A stretch of DNA of 64,000 bases from a bacterium (GTDB lineage Bacteria > Zixibacteria > MSB-5A5 > GN15 > FEB-12): positions 62,001 through 126,000 of the forward strand of contig JAHLKV010000003.1 in the NCBI GenBank assembly GCA_020444475.1, in the 5' to 3' direction. The translations under genes and the position numbers were made by a program. The first letter of the stretch is position 1. Each line of letters begins with the position of its first letter. Under the pieces are notes generated by a model. The model was not told the DNA's origin and made no database searches. It saw nothing but the letters and a program-made list of their open reading frames with translations. This document shows, piece by piece, positions 18,787 through 29,123 of this stretch.

Positions 18787-19926
18787 CTACAACCACCGCT
18801 TCCGACGGAACCACCAGACCAGTCCGCCGCCCAACACGACTACGATCACCCAGAAGAGAATGTAGCCGTACTTCATCCCCAGCTCCGGCATATTGAACGG
18901 ACTGATCTCACGATCGAAGTTCATCCCGAATACCCCGGCCAGGAATCCGAGCGGAATGAATATTGTCGCGATTATCGTCAGCACCTTCATTACCGCGTTC
19001 ATCCTGTTGCTGACACTGGTCAGATAGATATCGAGCAGCCCCGAGGCCATATCCCGCGAAGTCTCTATCGTATCCAGCACCTGGAGTGAGTGTTCGTACA
19101 GATCGCGGATGTAGATCCGCGTCTCGGGCTTGATCAGCGCCGATTCCGAGCGTTCCAGCATACTCACCGTCTCCCGCACCGGCCAGACAGCTTTCCGGAT
19201 AGTCGCCAGCACCCGCTTGAGGGCGAGAATATCACTCAGGCGGTCGCGCTCTTCGTTCTGCACCAGGCTGTCTTCGATCTCTTCGATCTGATCGCCGATC
19301 GCCTCGAACACGAGGAAGTAGTGATCGACTATCAGATCGACCAGCGCGTACGCCAGATAGTCCGGGTTGATCATCCGCTGCCTCGGTATCGTCTTCTCGA
19401 TCCGCTCCTGAATCGGACCAAACGCCGACTGGCCCCCCTCCTCGAACGAAATCACCCAGCCACGCCCCCACACCACCGACACCTGCCGTGTGGAAAGTGC
19501 GCGGGTCTCCGGATCGTAGCCGATCGACTTCGCGACCACCGACAGATAGCTCCCGGAATCCTCGAAGCGAGGTCGGACGGTGGTGTTGAGGGCGTCCTCG
19601 AGGGTCAGTGGATGAATCTGGAAGTGGCTCCCGATCTTCTCGATCACAGCCACGTCGTGCACGCCGACCACCCGAATCCAACTCGTCGTGGCGCTGTCGC
19701 GAAACGCGAACACGTCCTCGGGGCGGACGGCCTCGATCAACCGATGCGTGGTCGCATCGAAATCGAAGACCGAGATCGATGCTGCTTGCTCGTGATGCTC
19801 ACCGACATACACCAGCGAGCCGGGCATCAGGCCCACTTTGTGGCGGGCCGACGTGCGGCCGGCGCGATGCTTCCTGCGCTTGTGGTTGTTTCCCGCTGCC
19901 GGACCGGGACTAGGCTCCGTTTCCAT
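18787..19926 (-). CDS. corA: CorA family Mg2+/Co2+ transporter
   Basis: 380 residues. N-terminal alpha/beta regulatory domain (about 40-250), long stalk helix, then two C-terminal membrane helices with the signature FGMNFD directly after the first (FLAGVFGMNFD). The end is strongly basic (WWFRRKRWL), as usual for CorA. ATG at 19926 has AAGGAGAC 8 nt upstream; the 33-residue upstream extension lies inside the MscS gene and is rejected. Overlap of 17 bp with the MscS gene end indicates a two-gene ion-transport operon. Confidence 0.92.
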   Translation of the reverse strand: METEPSPGPAAGNNHKRRKHRAGRTSARHKVGLMPGSLVYVGEHHEQAASISVFDFDATTHRLIEAVRPEDVFAFRDSATTSWIRVVGVHDVAVIEKIGSHFQIHPLTLEDALNTTVRPRFEDSGSYLSVVAKSIGYDPETRALSTRQVSVVWGRGWVISFEEGGQSAFGPIQERIEKTIPRQRMINPDYLAYALVDLIVDHYFLVFEAIGDQIEEIEDSLVQNEERDRLSDILALKRVLATIRKAVWPVRETVSMLERSESALIKPETRIYIRDLYEHSLQVLDTIETSRDMASGLLDIYLTSVSNRMNAVMKVLTIIATIFIPLGFLAGVFGMNFDREISPFNMPELGMKYGYILFWVIVVVLGGGLVWWFRRKRWL

Positions 19927-20821
19927 CGGCGGTCTCCTTCCGTTCCATGGCGACATAGAGCGGGTTGGCTTCGCCCTGCTTGCCCGCCCCCATATACACG
20001 GTGACGTGCGGATACGGGATTTCAATACCTTTCTTGTCGAAAGCGTACTTGAGACGGCGGTTGAACTCGCGGCCTACCCGCCACTGTTTGATCGGTCTGG
20101 TCTTCAGACGCATTTTGATCACCACCGCCGAGTCGCCGAACTTGTCGACCCCGAGCACTTCCAGCGGTTCGAGAATGTCGTCTTTGAAAGCTTCATCGGC
20201 GCGAAGATCCTCATCAACTTCCTTCGCCACGGCGACAACTTCATCGGTGCTCTCGCGATAGGCCACGCCGACATCAAACAGATAATAGGCGTAATCCATC
20301 GTCATATTGGTCACCAGATCGATTTGGCCGTTGCGGACATAGTGCACGGCGCCGCTCAGATCTCGCAGCACCGTCATGCGAAGCGTAACGCGCTCCACCA
20401 GGCCCCCTTTACCCGCGATATTCACGACATCACCGACCCGAATCTGATTTTCCATAAGAATGAAAAAGCCGCTGATGACGTCCTGCACCAACTGCTGTGC
20501 GCCGAATCCAATCGCCAGACCGACAATACCGGCGGCCGCCAGAATCGGGCCTATCTCGATACCCAGCTCGGGAAGAATCATCATGATGGCGACCGTGAGT
20601 ATTACAATACCACTGGCCCAGGCCACCACCGATCGGAGCGTCACAAGACGCTTCTGACCTTCGTCACTCGATTGTTTGGCGGCAAGGACGGAGAATATGC
20701 GGCGGACGATCATTCTCGTGACGGCCAGGGCGATCGACGCCAGCACGACTATAACCAGCACCCGCACGCCGCCGGTGAGGAGCCAACTCTTTGTACTGAT
20801 CCATATCTCGTGGAAATCCAT
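19910..20821 (-). CDS. MscS family mechanosensitive ion channel
   Basis: 303 residues, three membrane helices (about 18-38, 65-90, 93-125), the last carrying the Gly/Ala-rich pore helix AAAGIVGLAIGFGAQQLVQDVISGFFI. The beta domain (ENQIRVGDVVNI, VERVTLRMTVLRD, VRNGQI) and C-terminal cytoplasmic vestibule follow. It releases solutes on hypo-osmotic shock. Start may be the first or second Met at 20824/20821. Its 3' end overlaps corA by 17 bp. Confidence 0.9.
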   Translation of the reverse strand: MDFHEIWISTKSWLLTGGVRVLVIVVLASIALAVTRMIVRRIFSVLAAKQSSDEGQKRLVTLRSVVAWASGIVILTVAIMMILPELGIEIGPILAAAGIVGLAIGFGAQQLVQDVISGFFILMENQIRVGDVVNIAGKGGLVERVTLRMTVLRDLSGAVHYVRNGQIDLVTNMTMDYAYYLFDVGVAYRESTDEVVAVAKEVDEDLRADEAFKDDILEPLEVLGVDKFGDSAVVIKMRLKTRPIKQWRVGREFNRRLKYAFDKKGIEIPYPHVTVYMGAGKQGEANPLYVAMERKETADGNGA

Positions 20822-20937
20822 CAATCAACTCCCTGTGCTTAGCTGAGTGCGACTACGGCGGACCGGGACTGAGCCCGTTCATCAAACAACCCAAGTAAGC
20901 GACATATGTCAAGTTTGACAGCCGGATGAGCGACATG

Positions 20938-20971
20938 AAAAAGGGCGGGTCCGAAACACGGTGCCCGCCCT
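20938..20971 (-). terminator. Rho-independent terminator of the DUF4412 gene
   Basis: On the minus strand AGGGCGGG pairs with CCCGCCCT (arms 20964-20971 and 20942-20949) followed by TTTT. Confidence 0.75.
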
Positions 20972-21014
20972 GCGGAGATCGAATCAAATACCTGGAATTC
21001 GAACTAACCCGGGA

Positions 21015-21809
21015 CTAGTGCCCCATACCCGGCATCGACTTGCCGAAACTTTCCTTGGTGTATCCTTCGGGGACGTCATACGTGCCGGCCGGCGCGTCGT
21101 TTGTCGTAATTTCCAGCACCTCGTTGGTGGTTGTCATCTTCTGGCCCATCATCGTCGTGGTAGTCGACGTCTTGATCGGAATGCCCTTTATCTGTGACAT
21201 CTCTTTGACCATATCGTCGAAGCCCGGAAGAATGGCCAGCATCGCGCTCATCGCCGACCAGAGCACCTCGAAATCGACGTCGGCATCTTCCGTCACCCAC
21301 ATCTCGCTGGTCGTGGTGCCCATGTTCATGGTGATTTCGGAGATGTACTTGCGCGTATCCCAGTCACGAATCTTCATCGTCGAGTCGGTGGGGGTAACGG
21401 TCATCTTGACCTCACCCATCATCTGCTTCATCATCTGCTTGGCCTGTTCCAGCTCGGGCTCCGGTGTCCCTTCGGCGGCCTCCGCGACCATTGAATCCAC
21501 CAACTCACCGAAATCAACCGGCAGCTCGGTATACTTCTTGGCCGAGTTATCGATCATGTACATCACGCCCTTGTCGGCGCGGACCACCACCTTGCGATTG
21601 ACATCGGTGATCATCGCCACCCGGTCCTCACCGATCCAGATCGTGCCGGTGTCGGTACGGGCAGGCTGTGTTTGCCCCATCATCTGCAATTCCGGAGAAT
21701 GCGTGACCTGGCGAATGAAGGTGTCGGCCGAAGCAGCCGAAGCCAGCAGGCACACCATCGCCAGCAACAGGGCGACTCGTACGAGGGCGTTTCCATTAAT
21801 GCGTGACAT
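21015..21809 (-). CDS. Secreted DUF4412-like protein
   Basis: 264 residues with a signal peptide (LVRVALLLAMVCLLASAASA). The mature part follows the DUF4412 layout: a strand-rich N-terminal half with TGTIWIGEDRVAMI, the MYMIDNSAKKYTELP strand, a helical Met/Gln insert (EQAKQMMKQMMGEVKM), then IRDWDTRKYISEI and a C-terminal Met- and His-bearing tail ending MPGMGH. Likely periplasmic with a LolA-like beta fold; ligand unknown. ATG at 21809 has GGAGGAATCAG upstream. Confidence 0.7.
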   Translation of the reverse strand: MSRINGNALVRVALLLAMVCLLASAASADTFIRQVTHSPELQMMGQTQPARTDTGTIWIGEDRVAMITDVNRKVVVRADKGVMYMIDNSAKKYTELPVDFGELVDSMVAEAAEGTPEPELEQAKQMMKQMMGEVKMTVTPTDSTMKIRDWDTRKYISEITMNMGTTTSEMWVTEDADVDFEVLWSAMSAMLAILPGFDDMVKEMSQIKGIPIKTSTTTTMMGQKMTTTNEVLEITTNDAPAGTYDVPEGYTKESFGKSMPGMGH

Positions 21810-22025
21810 CTGATTCCTCCAGTGCGCCTCCCGGCGCGTCTCGTCAAGCGACCAGGTGGGCCGCACATACGTTATGTGATGAACGTCGTGATCCGGTGTA
21901 TTTGGTCAGGTCTTCCCGACAACGGTCATCACGATAGGTCAGGAGCGATGCCGACACAAGCAAAATTCTCCCGCACACCGGCAATACTGGAGCAAAGCAG
22001 ACCAGTTTACCGCGGCGAGTCCACA

Positions 22026-22059
22026 AGCAAAAGCGGCGGAGACCGAGTCTCCGCCGCTT
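22026..22059 (-). terminator. Terminator of the chemoreceptor gene
   Basis: 13-bp stem (22031-22043 with 22047-22059; AAGCGGCGGAGAC) and a T-rich stretch on the minus-strand 3' side. Confidence 0.75.
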
Positions 22060-22086
22060 TCATCTATCACGTATGCGCCTGCGCGC

Positions 22087-24210
22087 TTATTTGAGCTTGA
22101 ACTTCTCGACCATCCGGTTGAGACCATCGGCCTGGCGGCTGAGCTCTTCGGCAGCCGTCGCCGACTGCTCGGCGCCCTGCGCCGTCTCTTTGGTGACCGA
22201 AGAAATGTAGTCGATGTTTTTCAGGACGCTTTCGGCCGTCACCGACTGCTCCTCGGTAGCGGTCGCAATCTGCTGGATCATCGCCATCACTTCCTGCGTC
22301 ATGGTGACAATCTCGTTGAGACTGGCGCCGGCCTGATCGGCCAGCTCGCGACCCGAGTCGACTTCCTTGATACCGGATTCCATCGACGTGACCGCATCGC
22401 TGGTCTGACTCTGGATGCCCTTGATCATTTCGGTGATCTGACCGGTCGCCTTGCCGGTTCTTTCGGCCAGCTTGCGGACTTCGTCGGCTACCACCGCGAA
22501 ACCACGTCCCTGCTCGCCGGCGCGGGCCGCTTCGATAGCCGCATTGAGCGCCAGCAGGTTGGTCTGGTCGGCGATATCGTCGATCACATCGATAATCTCG
22601 CCGATCTGGTCGGCGGCCTCAGCCAACTGACCGATCGAATGCGCCGACTTGCGAACCACATCGGCGATCTTGTGCATACCGTTGATGGTCTCGGAAACGA
22701 TCATGCCGCCCTGCGAAGCGTTCTCCGAGGCGCGTTTCGATGCTTCCGTCACCGATCCGGCGTTTTTCGCCGACTCGGCGATCGCCGAGTTCATTTCTTC
22801 GATAGCCGTCGATACCTGCCCCACCTGATCGGACTGGTCGTGCGCACCGCGCGACATTTCTTCGGCCGACGACGCAATCTCGGTCGCCGCGCTTACCAGT
22901 TCCTGGGCATTGCTCGACAGCTGCTTGATCATATCGCTCAGGTTTCCGAGCATCTTCTTGAAGGCATGACCGAACGTATCTTTGTCCGAACGAGGCTCGA
23001 CCTCAACCGTCAGGTCATTGGCGGCGATCCGCTCGGCGGCCTGAGCGGCCCCCTGCAGATACTGGATCATCGCATTAAACGACTTAGCCAGTACGCCGAT
23101 CTCATCCTGCGACTTGACATGGACCGTCTTCGACAGATCACCCTGCGCCATCAACTCGGCGACCCCGGCAACTTCTTTCACCGGCCCGGCAATGGACCGC
23201 GCCATGAAAAAGGCGCCGATCAGTGAAGCAGCCAGACAGAGCAGACCGAGCCAAATGATTGCGTTGCGTACGTTGTTCACCGGCGCTGTGAATTCATCGA
23301 GATAGCTGCCAACCGCGACTATCCAGTCCCACTCCGGGAAGTAGGCATAGGCCACGATCTTCGTCCGCGGCTCGGTCTCGCCAAGCTCCTTGTTGATCCA
23401 GTCGTAATACACCCAGGCGATCTCACCCTCGGCCAAATTCGGCGCCTTCGCCATCATCTCCTTGGCAAAATCGTATCCGGACAGATCGGCGCCTTCCTTG
23501 GCGGGGTGGACCTGAAGGATACCCTTGGAATTCATCGTATAAATGTAACCAGTCTCCCCCACCTTCTGGCTGAGCATTCCGGCACGAAGCGCCGGCGTAC
23601 GCTCCTCGACGCCAACGAAGTATGAACCGACAATCGCTCCCGACTGATCTCGAATCGGCTCATAGGCCGTCACCAGCCAACGATCGACTACGAACGCGCG
23701 CCCGTAGTACGGCTTTCCGCTACGGAATACGACATCATAAACATCCTGTGAAATGTAGGTACCGACCGCACGTTTGCCGTCCTTGTCCGCCACGCTGGTG
23801 GCGATCCGACGGGCACGCTCCCCTTCTTTCATGAAGATGGTGCAGTATGCGCCTGTCTTCTCACGAACCCAGTCCACAAACTCGGTGTTGTCGTTGACGA
23901 TCCATCCGTCACCGATGCCTCCGGCGTACATCACGCCGTCCTGCACAACCACGTTGTCGCCGCCCTGCTCGTCGAACACGCGTCGGGTGGAAGCCAGATC
24001 GGCCTTCACGGCTGCTGTCGCACGCTCAGCACTGACCAGACAGGCATTTGTGGCCATTGAGGTTAAGTGTGATAGGTCTGATTTCGCCAGCTCCGTGAGA
24101 TATTTCTCTGATTGCAGCACGCTGATGACGGTCACACCGGTCATCGATATGACCAGAATAGCGAACATCATCAGCATCAGCTTCTGAGTGAGCTGAAACT
24201 TGATCTTCAT
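22087..24210 (-). CDS. Methyl-accepting chemotaxis protein with periplasmic Cache sensor
   Basis: 707 residues. TM1 about 11-31, a large periplasmic Cache-3/Cache-2-type sensor (35-310; [19 protein letters not shown] and [14 protein letters not shown]), TM2 about 315-335, HAMP (338-390, [14 protein letters not shown]), then a cytoplasmic signalling domain with the intact hairpin tip ([20 protein letters not shown]). No C-terminal receptor-tethering pentapeptide. Ligand unknown; Cache domains of this type often bind small organic acids. The gene is monocistronic, bounded by a terminator; upstream is a 350-bp gap. Confidence 0.92.
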   Translation of the reverse strand: MKIKFQLTQKLMLMMFAILVISMTGVTVISVLQSEKYLTELAKSDLSHLTSMATNACLVSAERATAAVKADLASTRRVFDEQGGDNVVVQDGVMYAGGIGDGWIVNDNTEFVDWVREKTGAYCTIFMKEGERARRIATSVADKDGKRAVGTYISQDVYDVVFRSGKPYYGRAFVVDRWLVTAYEPIRDQSGAIVGSYFVGVEERTPALRAGMLSQKVGETGYIYTMNSKGILQVHPAKEGADLSGYDFAKEMMAKAPNLAEGEIAWVYYDWINKELGETEPRTKIVAYAYFPEWDWIVAVGSYLDEFTAPVNNVRNAIIWLGLLCLAASLIGAFFMARSIAGPVKEVAGVAELMAQGDLSKTVHVKSQDEIGVLAKSFNAMIQYLQGAAQAAERIAANDLTVEVEPRSDKDTFGHAFKKMLGNLSDMIKQLSSNAQELVSAATEIASSAEEMSRGAHDQSDQVGQVSTAIEEMNSAIAESAKNAGSVTEASKRASENASQGGMIVSETINGMHKIADVVRKSAHSIGQLAEAADQIGEIIDVIDDIADQTNLLALNAAIEAARAGEQGRGFAVVADEVRKLAERTGKATGQITEMIKGIQSQTSDAVTSMESGIKEVDSGRELADQAGASLNEIVTMTQEVMAMIQQIATATEEQSVTAESVLKNIDYISSVTKETAQGAEQSATAAEELSRQADGLNRMVEKFKLK

Positions 24211-24565
24211 TGAAGCCTGCTCCTCTCCTCCCCCAGTGCAATCCCGTGACCCTCGTACCCTCGCCAGCCATAGTCAAAGCGGGTGCCGATATGGTCCCGG
24301 AATTCCAGTGCCCGAGAGCACATGGAAAGGTGTGTTTAACTTCTTTGTTAGATGTATCGGCCCGATTCACGGTTGCTACACCGAGGCGCCTACCCGAAAC
24401 TAACTCCTCCTGGTCGATAATTGTCTCAATATGGATTGTGCGCCAATTACTTACAGGATTGACAGGAACTGGCAAACGTGGGTATTGCGAATTGTTCAGC
24501 GATTTAGCAGATGGGCTGCCCCTGGTTCACAGAAATGGGCTATCGCGGGGCGTGCGGGGGGCAGA
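24211..24565. other. Non-coding gap between porin terminator and chemoreceptor gene
   Basis: No gene supported. It should contain the chemoreceptor promoter; GAGGAGAGGAG lies before its start at 24210. No clear -35/-10 pair or sigma54 site could be fixed by eye. Confidence 0.4.
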
Positions 24566-24598
24566 ATAAAACCCGGCCATCAGTGCGATGGCCGGGTT
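24566..24598 (-). terminator. Terminator of the porin gene
   Basis: 12-bp stem AACCCGGCCATC (24570-24581 with 24587-24598), 5-nt loop, followed by TTATT on the minus strand. Confidence 0.85.
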
Positions 24599-24627
24599 CT
24601 GCACAAGACCGTGCGATATATCTCGGA

Positions 24628-25821
24628 CTAGAAGTTCATCACAAACGACGTCTGCCCGCGGAGGTTCTTGGCCTGCTCGCCGGAAAGATAGTCGGTCTGC
24701 CACTGACTCACTTCGAAACCGATCGAAACCGGATCGACCAGCTGGTATGTAACGTTTCCATAAATGCACTGGTTGTAGGAACGGTCGCCCATATTGAGGT
24801 CGGCATCTTCGGGATCATCCATGCCGAAACCGGCGCTGAATTTCACCTTCGGGGACACTTTGGCCCACACCGAGCCCCAGGCGCCGAACGATGCGACGCC
24901 CTCGATCGAGCTGTTGTTCGCAATAGCCGCGAAATAACTGCCGCCGTTCTGACCGGAGTATACTTCACCATTGATACCGAACGCCTTCGAGAAGTCGACC
25001 TGCAGATGGCCGGTGGCGATCCAGGTCTCGTAGTTCTCGTAGTTGCCCATGTTCGTTTCGGCCTTCAACTGACCCCACAGACCCGAGGCGCCGACCCGAA
25101 GCGCGCCGCCGTTGCTGAAGGCGTGCCGAATATCCAGCAGTCCCTGCACCGACGGGATACCGGCATCGGTACCGTCATCGGAACCCTCGGACAACTCACC
25201 CACCGACAGCGTGAAGGTCGGCGTCAGATCGCTGCCGATTGTGCGGAACGCACCAGCAGCCAGCGTCACATCGGACTCGCCCGCCTTGAACGACTGCCAG
25301 AGACTCACCTGAGCCCGGCGATAACCGATATTACCCACGCCCCAGAGAACCGAATAGTTCAGGGTCGACGGGTTCAGCGGCGAAATCAGATCCCAGCTCT
25401 GACCGGCCAGCAGCTTGGTCCCGCCCTTCTGGACGGTGAAGTAGGCATGGCGAAGCTGCAACATCGGCTTGTTTTCAGCAACCGTCGCACCGCCAACACC
25501 GGCGTACAGATCAAACTCGACCTTACCCTTGATGCTGACGTCTTCGTATCCCTTGCTGTTCATGTTCAGGCCGAACCGCGACTGGTTGGCAGTCATATTG
25601 AACTGCTCGTCGTCGGCATCAATTGATTTCGGCTTGACCCACATGGCGAAATTGCCGTGGCTGGTCAGATTCTGATCGTACGCGCCATCGAGTTTGAAGT
25701 ATCCGTATACGTTGTACTCGAAAGACTTCTCGTTGTCGGCCAACGCTGAACCACCGGCCATCATCGCGCACAGCACGACTGCCAGCAGGGCGCCCGCCAC
25801 TAAACGTGACACATTGTTCAT
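24628..25821 (-). CDS. Outer-membrane porin, DcaP-like
   Basis: 397 residues with a signal peptide ending SALA (MNNVSRLVAGALLAVVLCAM start). The mature protein is a run of amphipathic beta strands (VYGYFKLDGAYD, NQSRFGLNMNSKG, VSIKGKVEFDLYAG, ARHAYFTV-like, LLAGQSWDLISPLNP) ending in a terminal aromatic residue (SFVMNF), the outer-membrane assembly signal. The SLWQSF and LAGQSWD patterns resemble DcaP/porin-like proteins. Substrate unknown. SD GGGAGGTACACAG before ATG. Its presence supports a two-membrane envelope. Confidence 0.75.
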   Translation of the reverse strand: MNNVSRLVAGALLAVVLCAMMAGGSALADNEKSFEYNVYGYFKLDGAYDQNLTSHGNFAMWVKPKSIDADDEQFNMTANQSRFGLNMNSKGYEDVSIKGKVEFDLYAGVGGATVAENKPMLQLRHAYFTVQKGGTKLLAGQSWDLISPLNPSTLNYSVLWGVGNIGYRRAQVSLWQSFKAGESDVTLAAGAFRTIGSDLTPTFTLSVGELSEGSDDGTDAGIPSVQGLLDIRHAFSNGGALRVGASGLWGQLKAETNMGNYENYETWIATGHLQVDFSKAFGINGEVYSGQNGGSYFAAIANNSSIEGVASFGAWGSVWAKVSPKVKFSAGFGMDDPEDADLNMGDRSYNQCIYGNVTYQLVDPVSIGFEVSQWQTDYLSGEQAKNLRGQTSFVMNF

Positions 25822-26088
25822 TCTGTGTACCTCCCTAAGGGTTCTTCTGTCGGTGAGTTAACACTACGGGAATGTATCGGGAGGTTACGCGGAATGTTTA
25901 CATCCGAACCGACGGTGAAAGTCGACGATACCGCCTACGTTCACCTAAAGACAAGCGGGACTGCACGATACAAGTATCACACGGCCCCACTCGCACTCAG
26001 GAACTCACACTCTGTGCAGCGATTGAACAGACAGGCCTCCAACGCGCCTGACTATTTCTGTCAATCGACCGAAGCCCCGCCCCCTGCG

Positions 26089-27090
26089 CTATCGTGGCGG
26101 TGGCACCACCACCGTCTCAACTCCAACCAAAACGCCCCCCGGCCACACGCCGTACAACTCGACCGTCCACGTCCCCGGATACACATCGTAGAGGATGGAC
26201 CGAAGGTTGTACAGACAGTAGCAGTCGCACGCATCGAGCGAGTCCGCCTCGTAGGCGCGAATAACGTCGCCGTCAAACTCGAACGTCGTGTAAAACGCCG
26301 GACAGCAGTTCATGTAGGCATTACGATGATGGATGTACAGGTCGTTCCCCACCACATCCACATACATCGATTCCTCCCCGCCGATTGCCACCGTATCGAT
26401 CCCCACCGTATAACCATCGGCATGTACCAGTTCCACGACATACACGGTCGGCTCCGTGATCTCAGCCAGCGGCACCACCGCCTCCAGATCGAAATAGCAC
26501 ATGCAGTAGCAGGGATTCGAAGTCGTGTCGGCCTCCTGGACCGTCACATGATAACCGCCTGGAATCGCCTCAAACGAGACCGTCACGGCATACATCATAC
26601 AGCAGTTGTAGAAGGCGTTGAAATGGTAGACGTACAGGTCATCCCCGACGATGTCGGCATACATATACTCGGTGGAGTCATCACCCATCTCAGCCACACA
26701 CTCCGACTGAGAAGCCGAGACACGCTTGTCGCCCGCCAGCCCGGACTTGCCGCCGCTGATACAATAGCCACTTGCGGCGGCCGAGACAATCTCGGGACAG
26801 ACCGGCGCCGGCCCCCCAAGCATGAGGTAGTTTACCAGATAAATCAGATCAGACATATCGGTCGTACCGTCACCGTTGCAGTCGGACATGTAGGCACAGA
26901 CCGGCATCGGGCCACCCAGAAAGAGATAGTTCACATAGTATATCAGATCACCGAGGTCATTCGTGGTCCCATCGCCGTTGATGTCGCCGCAGGCCTGTTC
27001 CACCGCACGAGTAATCGGCGCCAGCACCGCTAAAAGAAGCAGCACAAGCAGGATCGAGCGGAGATATCGGGAAGTTACTCCGTGTAACAT
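26089..27090 (-). CDS. Secreted cysteine-rich protein with two dockerin-like repeats and a duplicated domain
   Basis: 333 residues. Signal peptide 1-29; two dockerin-like Ca-binding repeats directly after it (DINGDGTTNDLGDLIYYVNY, 36-60; CNGDGTTDMSDLIYLVNYL, 70-95), each ending LGGP. Then two copies of a roughly 85-residue beta domain: copy 1 about 140-225 (YVYHFNAFYNCC ... CYCMCYFDLE), copy 2 about 245-325 (YIHHRNAYMNCC ... CDCYCLYNLR). Each has an N-C-C pair and a C-x-C-x-C-like cluster. Family unknown. It lies 156 bp downstream of the ABC exporter of the peptide locus on the same strand, but nothing shows a functional link. Confidence 0.7.
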   Translation of the reverse strand: MLHGVTSRYLRSILLVLLLLAVLAPITRAVEQACGDINGDGTTNDLGDLIYYVNYLFLGGPMPVCAYMSDCNGDGTTDMSDLIYLVNYLMLGGPAPVCPEIVSAAASGYCISGGKSGLAGDKRVSASQSECVAEMGDDSTEYMYADIVGDDLYVYHFNAFYNCCMMYAVTVSFEAIPGGYHVTVQEADTTSNPCYCMCYFDLEAVVPLAEITEPTVYVVELVHADGYTVGIDTVAIGGEESMYVDVVGNDLYIHHRNAYMNCCPAFYTTFEFDGDVIRAYEADSLDACDCYCLYNLRSILYDVYPGTWTVELYGVWPGGVLVGVETVVVPPPR

Positions 27091-27246
27091 GATTCACCCC
27101 ATCAGCTCTATAGTTTACGAGCGCACTCGACGCAATTCAGAGGAAGTGTAGCCGGAAGTCATTCGCTGAAGACGTCAATAATATATCAGTTTGTCCACTT
27201 TATACAAGCGAAAAGGCGGCAGCGAGAGTGGCGGGTGGAGTGCGGA

Positions 27247-29007
27247 TTAGCTTCGCAGTTGTCGTTCAACCAGTTCGCGATACAGAGAGGAGCGCTCCAT
27301 CAGAACATCATGACGACCTTCGTCGACAATCTCCCCCCGATCGAGCGCGATAATCCGGTTGACATGCTTAATCGTCGACAGGCGGTGGGCGATGATTATC
27401 GCCGTCTTGTCCGCCAGTACCTTCTCCAGCGCCTGCTGAATCAGGTACTCGGAATTGGAGTCGAGCGCCGAAGTGGCTTCGTCGAGAATCACCACCGACG
27501 GATCCTTCAGGATCACCCGCGCCAGACAGAGACGCTGTTTCTCCCCTCCCGATATGGTCACCCCGCGCTCGCCGACTATGTGCTCATAGCGATCCGGCAG
27601 GCTGTCGATAAACGCCGCGATGTTGGCAATCGTCGCTGCCGACTCGACCTCGGAGGCGCTCGCTTCGGGTATACCATAACAGATGTTCTCGCGGATCGTC
27701 GCCCGGAACAGCAACGGTTCCTGGTCGACGATCGATATGGCGTTGCGAAGGCTCGCCAGCGAAAGCGACCGCAGATCGACGCCATCGAGCGTCACACTCC
27801 CCCGGTCCGGATCAAAAAAGCGCATGATGAGGTTGATTATCGTCGTCTTGCCCGACCCGGACGGACCGACTAGTGCGATCTTCTCGCGCGCGGCTACCCG
27901 GAGATTCAAATGCTCCATCCGGAAGCCGCTCGAGCCTCCATAGCTGAAAGAGACATCGCGGAGCTCTATCTCACCACGTGGCTCGACCAGCACCACCGGG
28001 TTCGCCGATTGTACCACCGACGGCGGGATATCCAGGTACTCGAAAATGCGGTCGACCGACGCCATCGCCGACTTCACCTCGATGTGTGTCGAGGCCAACC
28101 CTTCGACCGGACTGTACAGGTACGCCAGCAGCATGTAGAACGCAATCAACGCTCCCAGCTGCATCTGTCCCTGTGCGATCAGGTAGGTGCCCCAGGCCAG
28201 GACCACAATCGGTCCCAGCATCGAGATGAACTGCACCACGTTTACCGACAGAGAGGTGTTGACCGAAATCCGTACGTACAATTTCGTAATGCGGTCGATA
28301 ACCGAGCCGAGACGCTTCGCTTCACGCTCCTCCTGCCCGAACGCCTTGACGGTCTTTATCCCACTGAAAGACTCCTGCATACGTCCGGAGAGGGCCGCAA
28401 TGGTCTCCTGCAGGGTACGGTTCAGCGTATGCAGGCGGCGACCATACACCGATGTAATCACGATCGTCAAGGGGACAGGAACGATGGCAATGAGAGTCAG
28501 ATACCAGTTCACATTCAGCAGGTAGACCAGAATAGCTACCAGCATCAGAATGTTTGTGAAGAACATGAGCAGCGTCGACGTAAGCAGGTACTGCACCCGG
28601 GCGACATCGGAGAGAATCCGCGACATGATCTCGCCGACCTGATTGTTCTGGTGGAAGCTCAGCGACAACGACTGCAGGTGAGCGAACAACTCGCTGCGCA
28701 TGTCGGCTATGATACGCGCCCCGATATACCCTGCGAGATAATCCCGCAGCCACGAAAACAGAACATGGGCCAGATAGACGCCGACCAGGAAAAGGCCGAA
28801 CAGGACGATGGGCTGCAGATCCGGCCCTTCGCCTGCATGCGCCACCAGCGACGGAATCAGATCATCGATCAGGTAGCGCACCGCCCCCGGAAGCACCAGT
28901 GTCAGCGCCGCGATGACCATCATCACCAGCAGCGCCATCAACTCCGGCAGCCAGTAGGGCCGCAGATATTCCCACAGCCGGGCGATTTTCGAACGATCCG
29001 AATCCAT
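27247..29007 (-). CDS. ABC exporter (TMD-NBD fusion) of the radical-SAM peptide locus
   Basis: 586 residues, an MsbA/LmrA-type half transporter. Transmembrane domain 20-310 (six helices), NBD 340-586 with Walker A VGPSGSGKTTI, signature ISGGEKQR, Walker B VVILDEATSALD and H-loop IAHRLST. No N-terminal C39 peptidase domain, so leader removal would need another protease. ATG at 29007 (MDSDRSK) is chosen by family length; upstream in-frame codons are alternatives. It follows the second radical SAM gene by 116 bp with a hairpin between. By position I infer it exports the modified peptide, though lipid or drug export is equally compatible with the family. Confidence 0.88.
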   Translation of the reverse strand: MDSDRSKIARLWEYLRPYWLPELMALLVMMVIAALTLVLPGAVRYLIDDLIPSLVAHAGEGPDLQPIVLFGLFLVGVYLAHVLFSWLRDYLAGYIGARIIADMRSELFAHLQSLSLSFHQNNQVGEIMSRILSDVARVQYLLTSTLLMFFTNILMLVAILVYLLNVNWYLTLIAIVPVPLTIVITSVYGRRLHTLNRTLQETIAALSGRMQESFSGIKTVKAFGQEEREAKRLGSVIDRITKLYVRISVNTSLSVNVVQFISMLGPIVVLAWGTYLIAQGQMQLGALIAFYMLLAYLYSPVEGLASTHIEVKSAMASVDRIFEYLDIPPSVVQSANPVVLVEPRGEIELRDVSFSYGGSSGFRMEHLNLRVAAREKIALVGPSGSGKTTIINLIMRFFDPDRGSVTLDGVDLRSLSLASLRNAISIVDQEPLLFRATIRENICYGIPEASASEVESAATIANIAAFIDSLPDRYEHIVGERGVTISGGEKQRLCLARVILKDPSVVILDEATSALDSNSEYLIQQALEKVLADKTAIIIAHRLSTIKHVNRIIALDRGEIVDEGRHDVLMERSSLYRELVERQLRS

Positions 29008-29058
29008 AGTCAACCGGGCCGGTCCCTCCGAAACGATGTATGACCCCACAATACGGAC

Positions 29059-29084
29059 GCCGGGCGTTTTGCGCAACGCCCGGC
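29059..29084 (-). terminator. Hairpin between radical SAM gene and ABC exporter gene
   Basis: 10-bp perfect stem GCCGGGCGTT/AACGCCCGGC, loop of 6. Weak T tract only; may be a partial terminator lowering exporter expression. Confidence 0.5.
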
Positions 29085-29123
29085 GCGCGATTCACCTGCA
29101 ATCAAAAGATGACAGCCAACGAT

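Noticed and set aside
24465..24495. Possible sigma54 site (TGGCA...TTGC) upstream of the chemoreceptor
   Set aside because: Spacing between GG and GC is 14 rather than 10, and it is on the plus strand.
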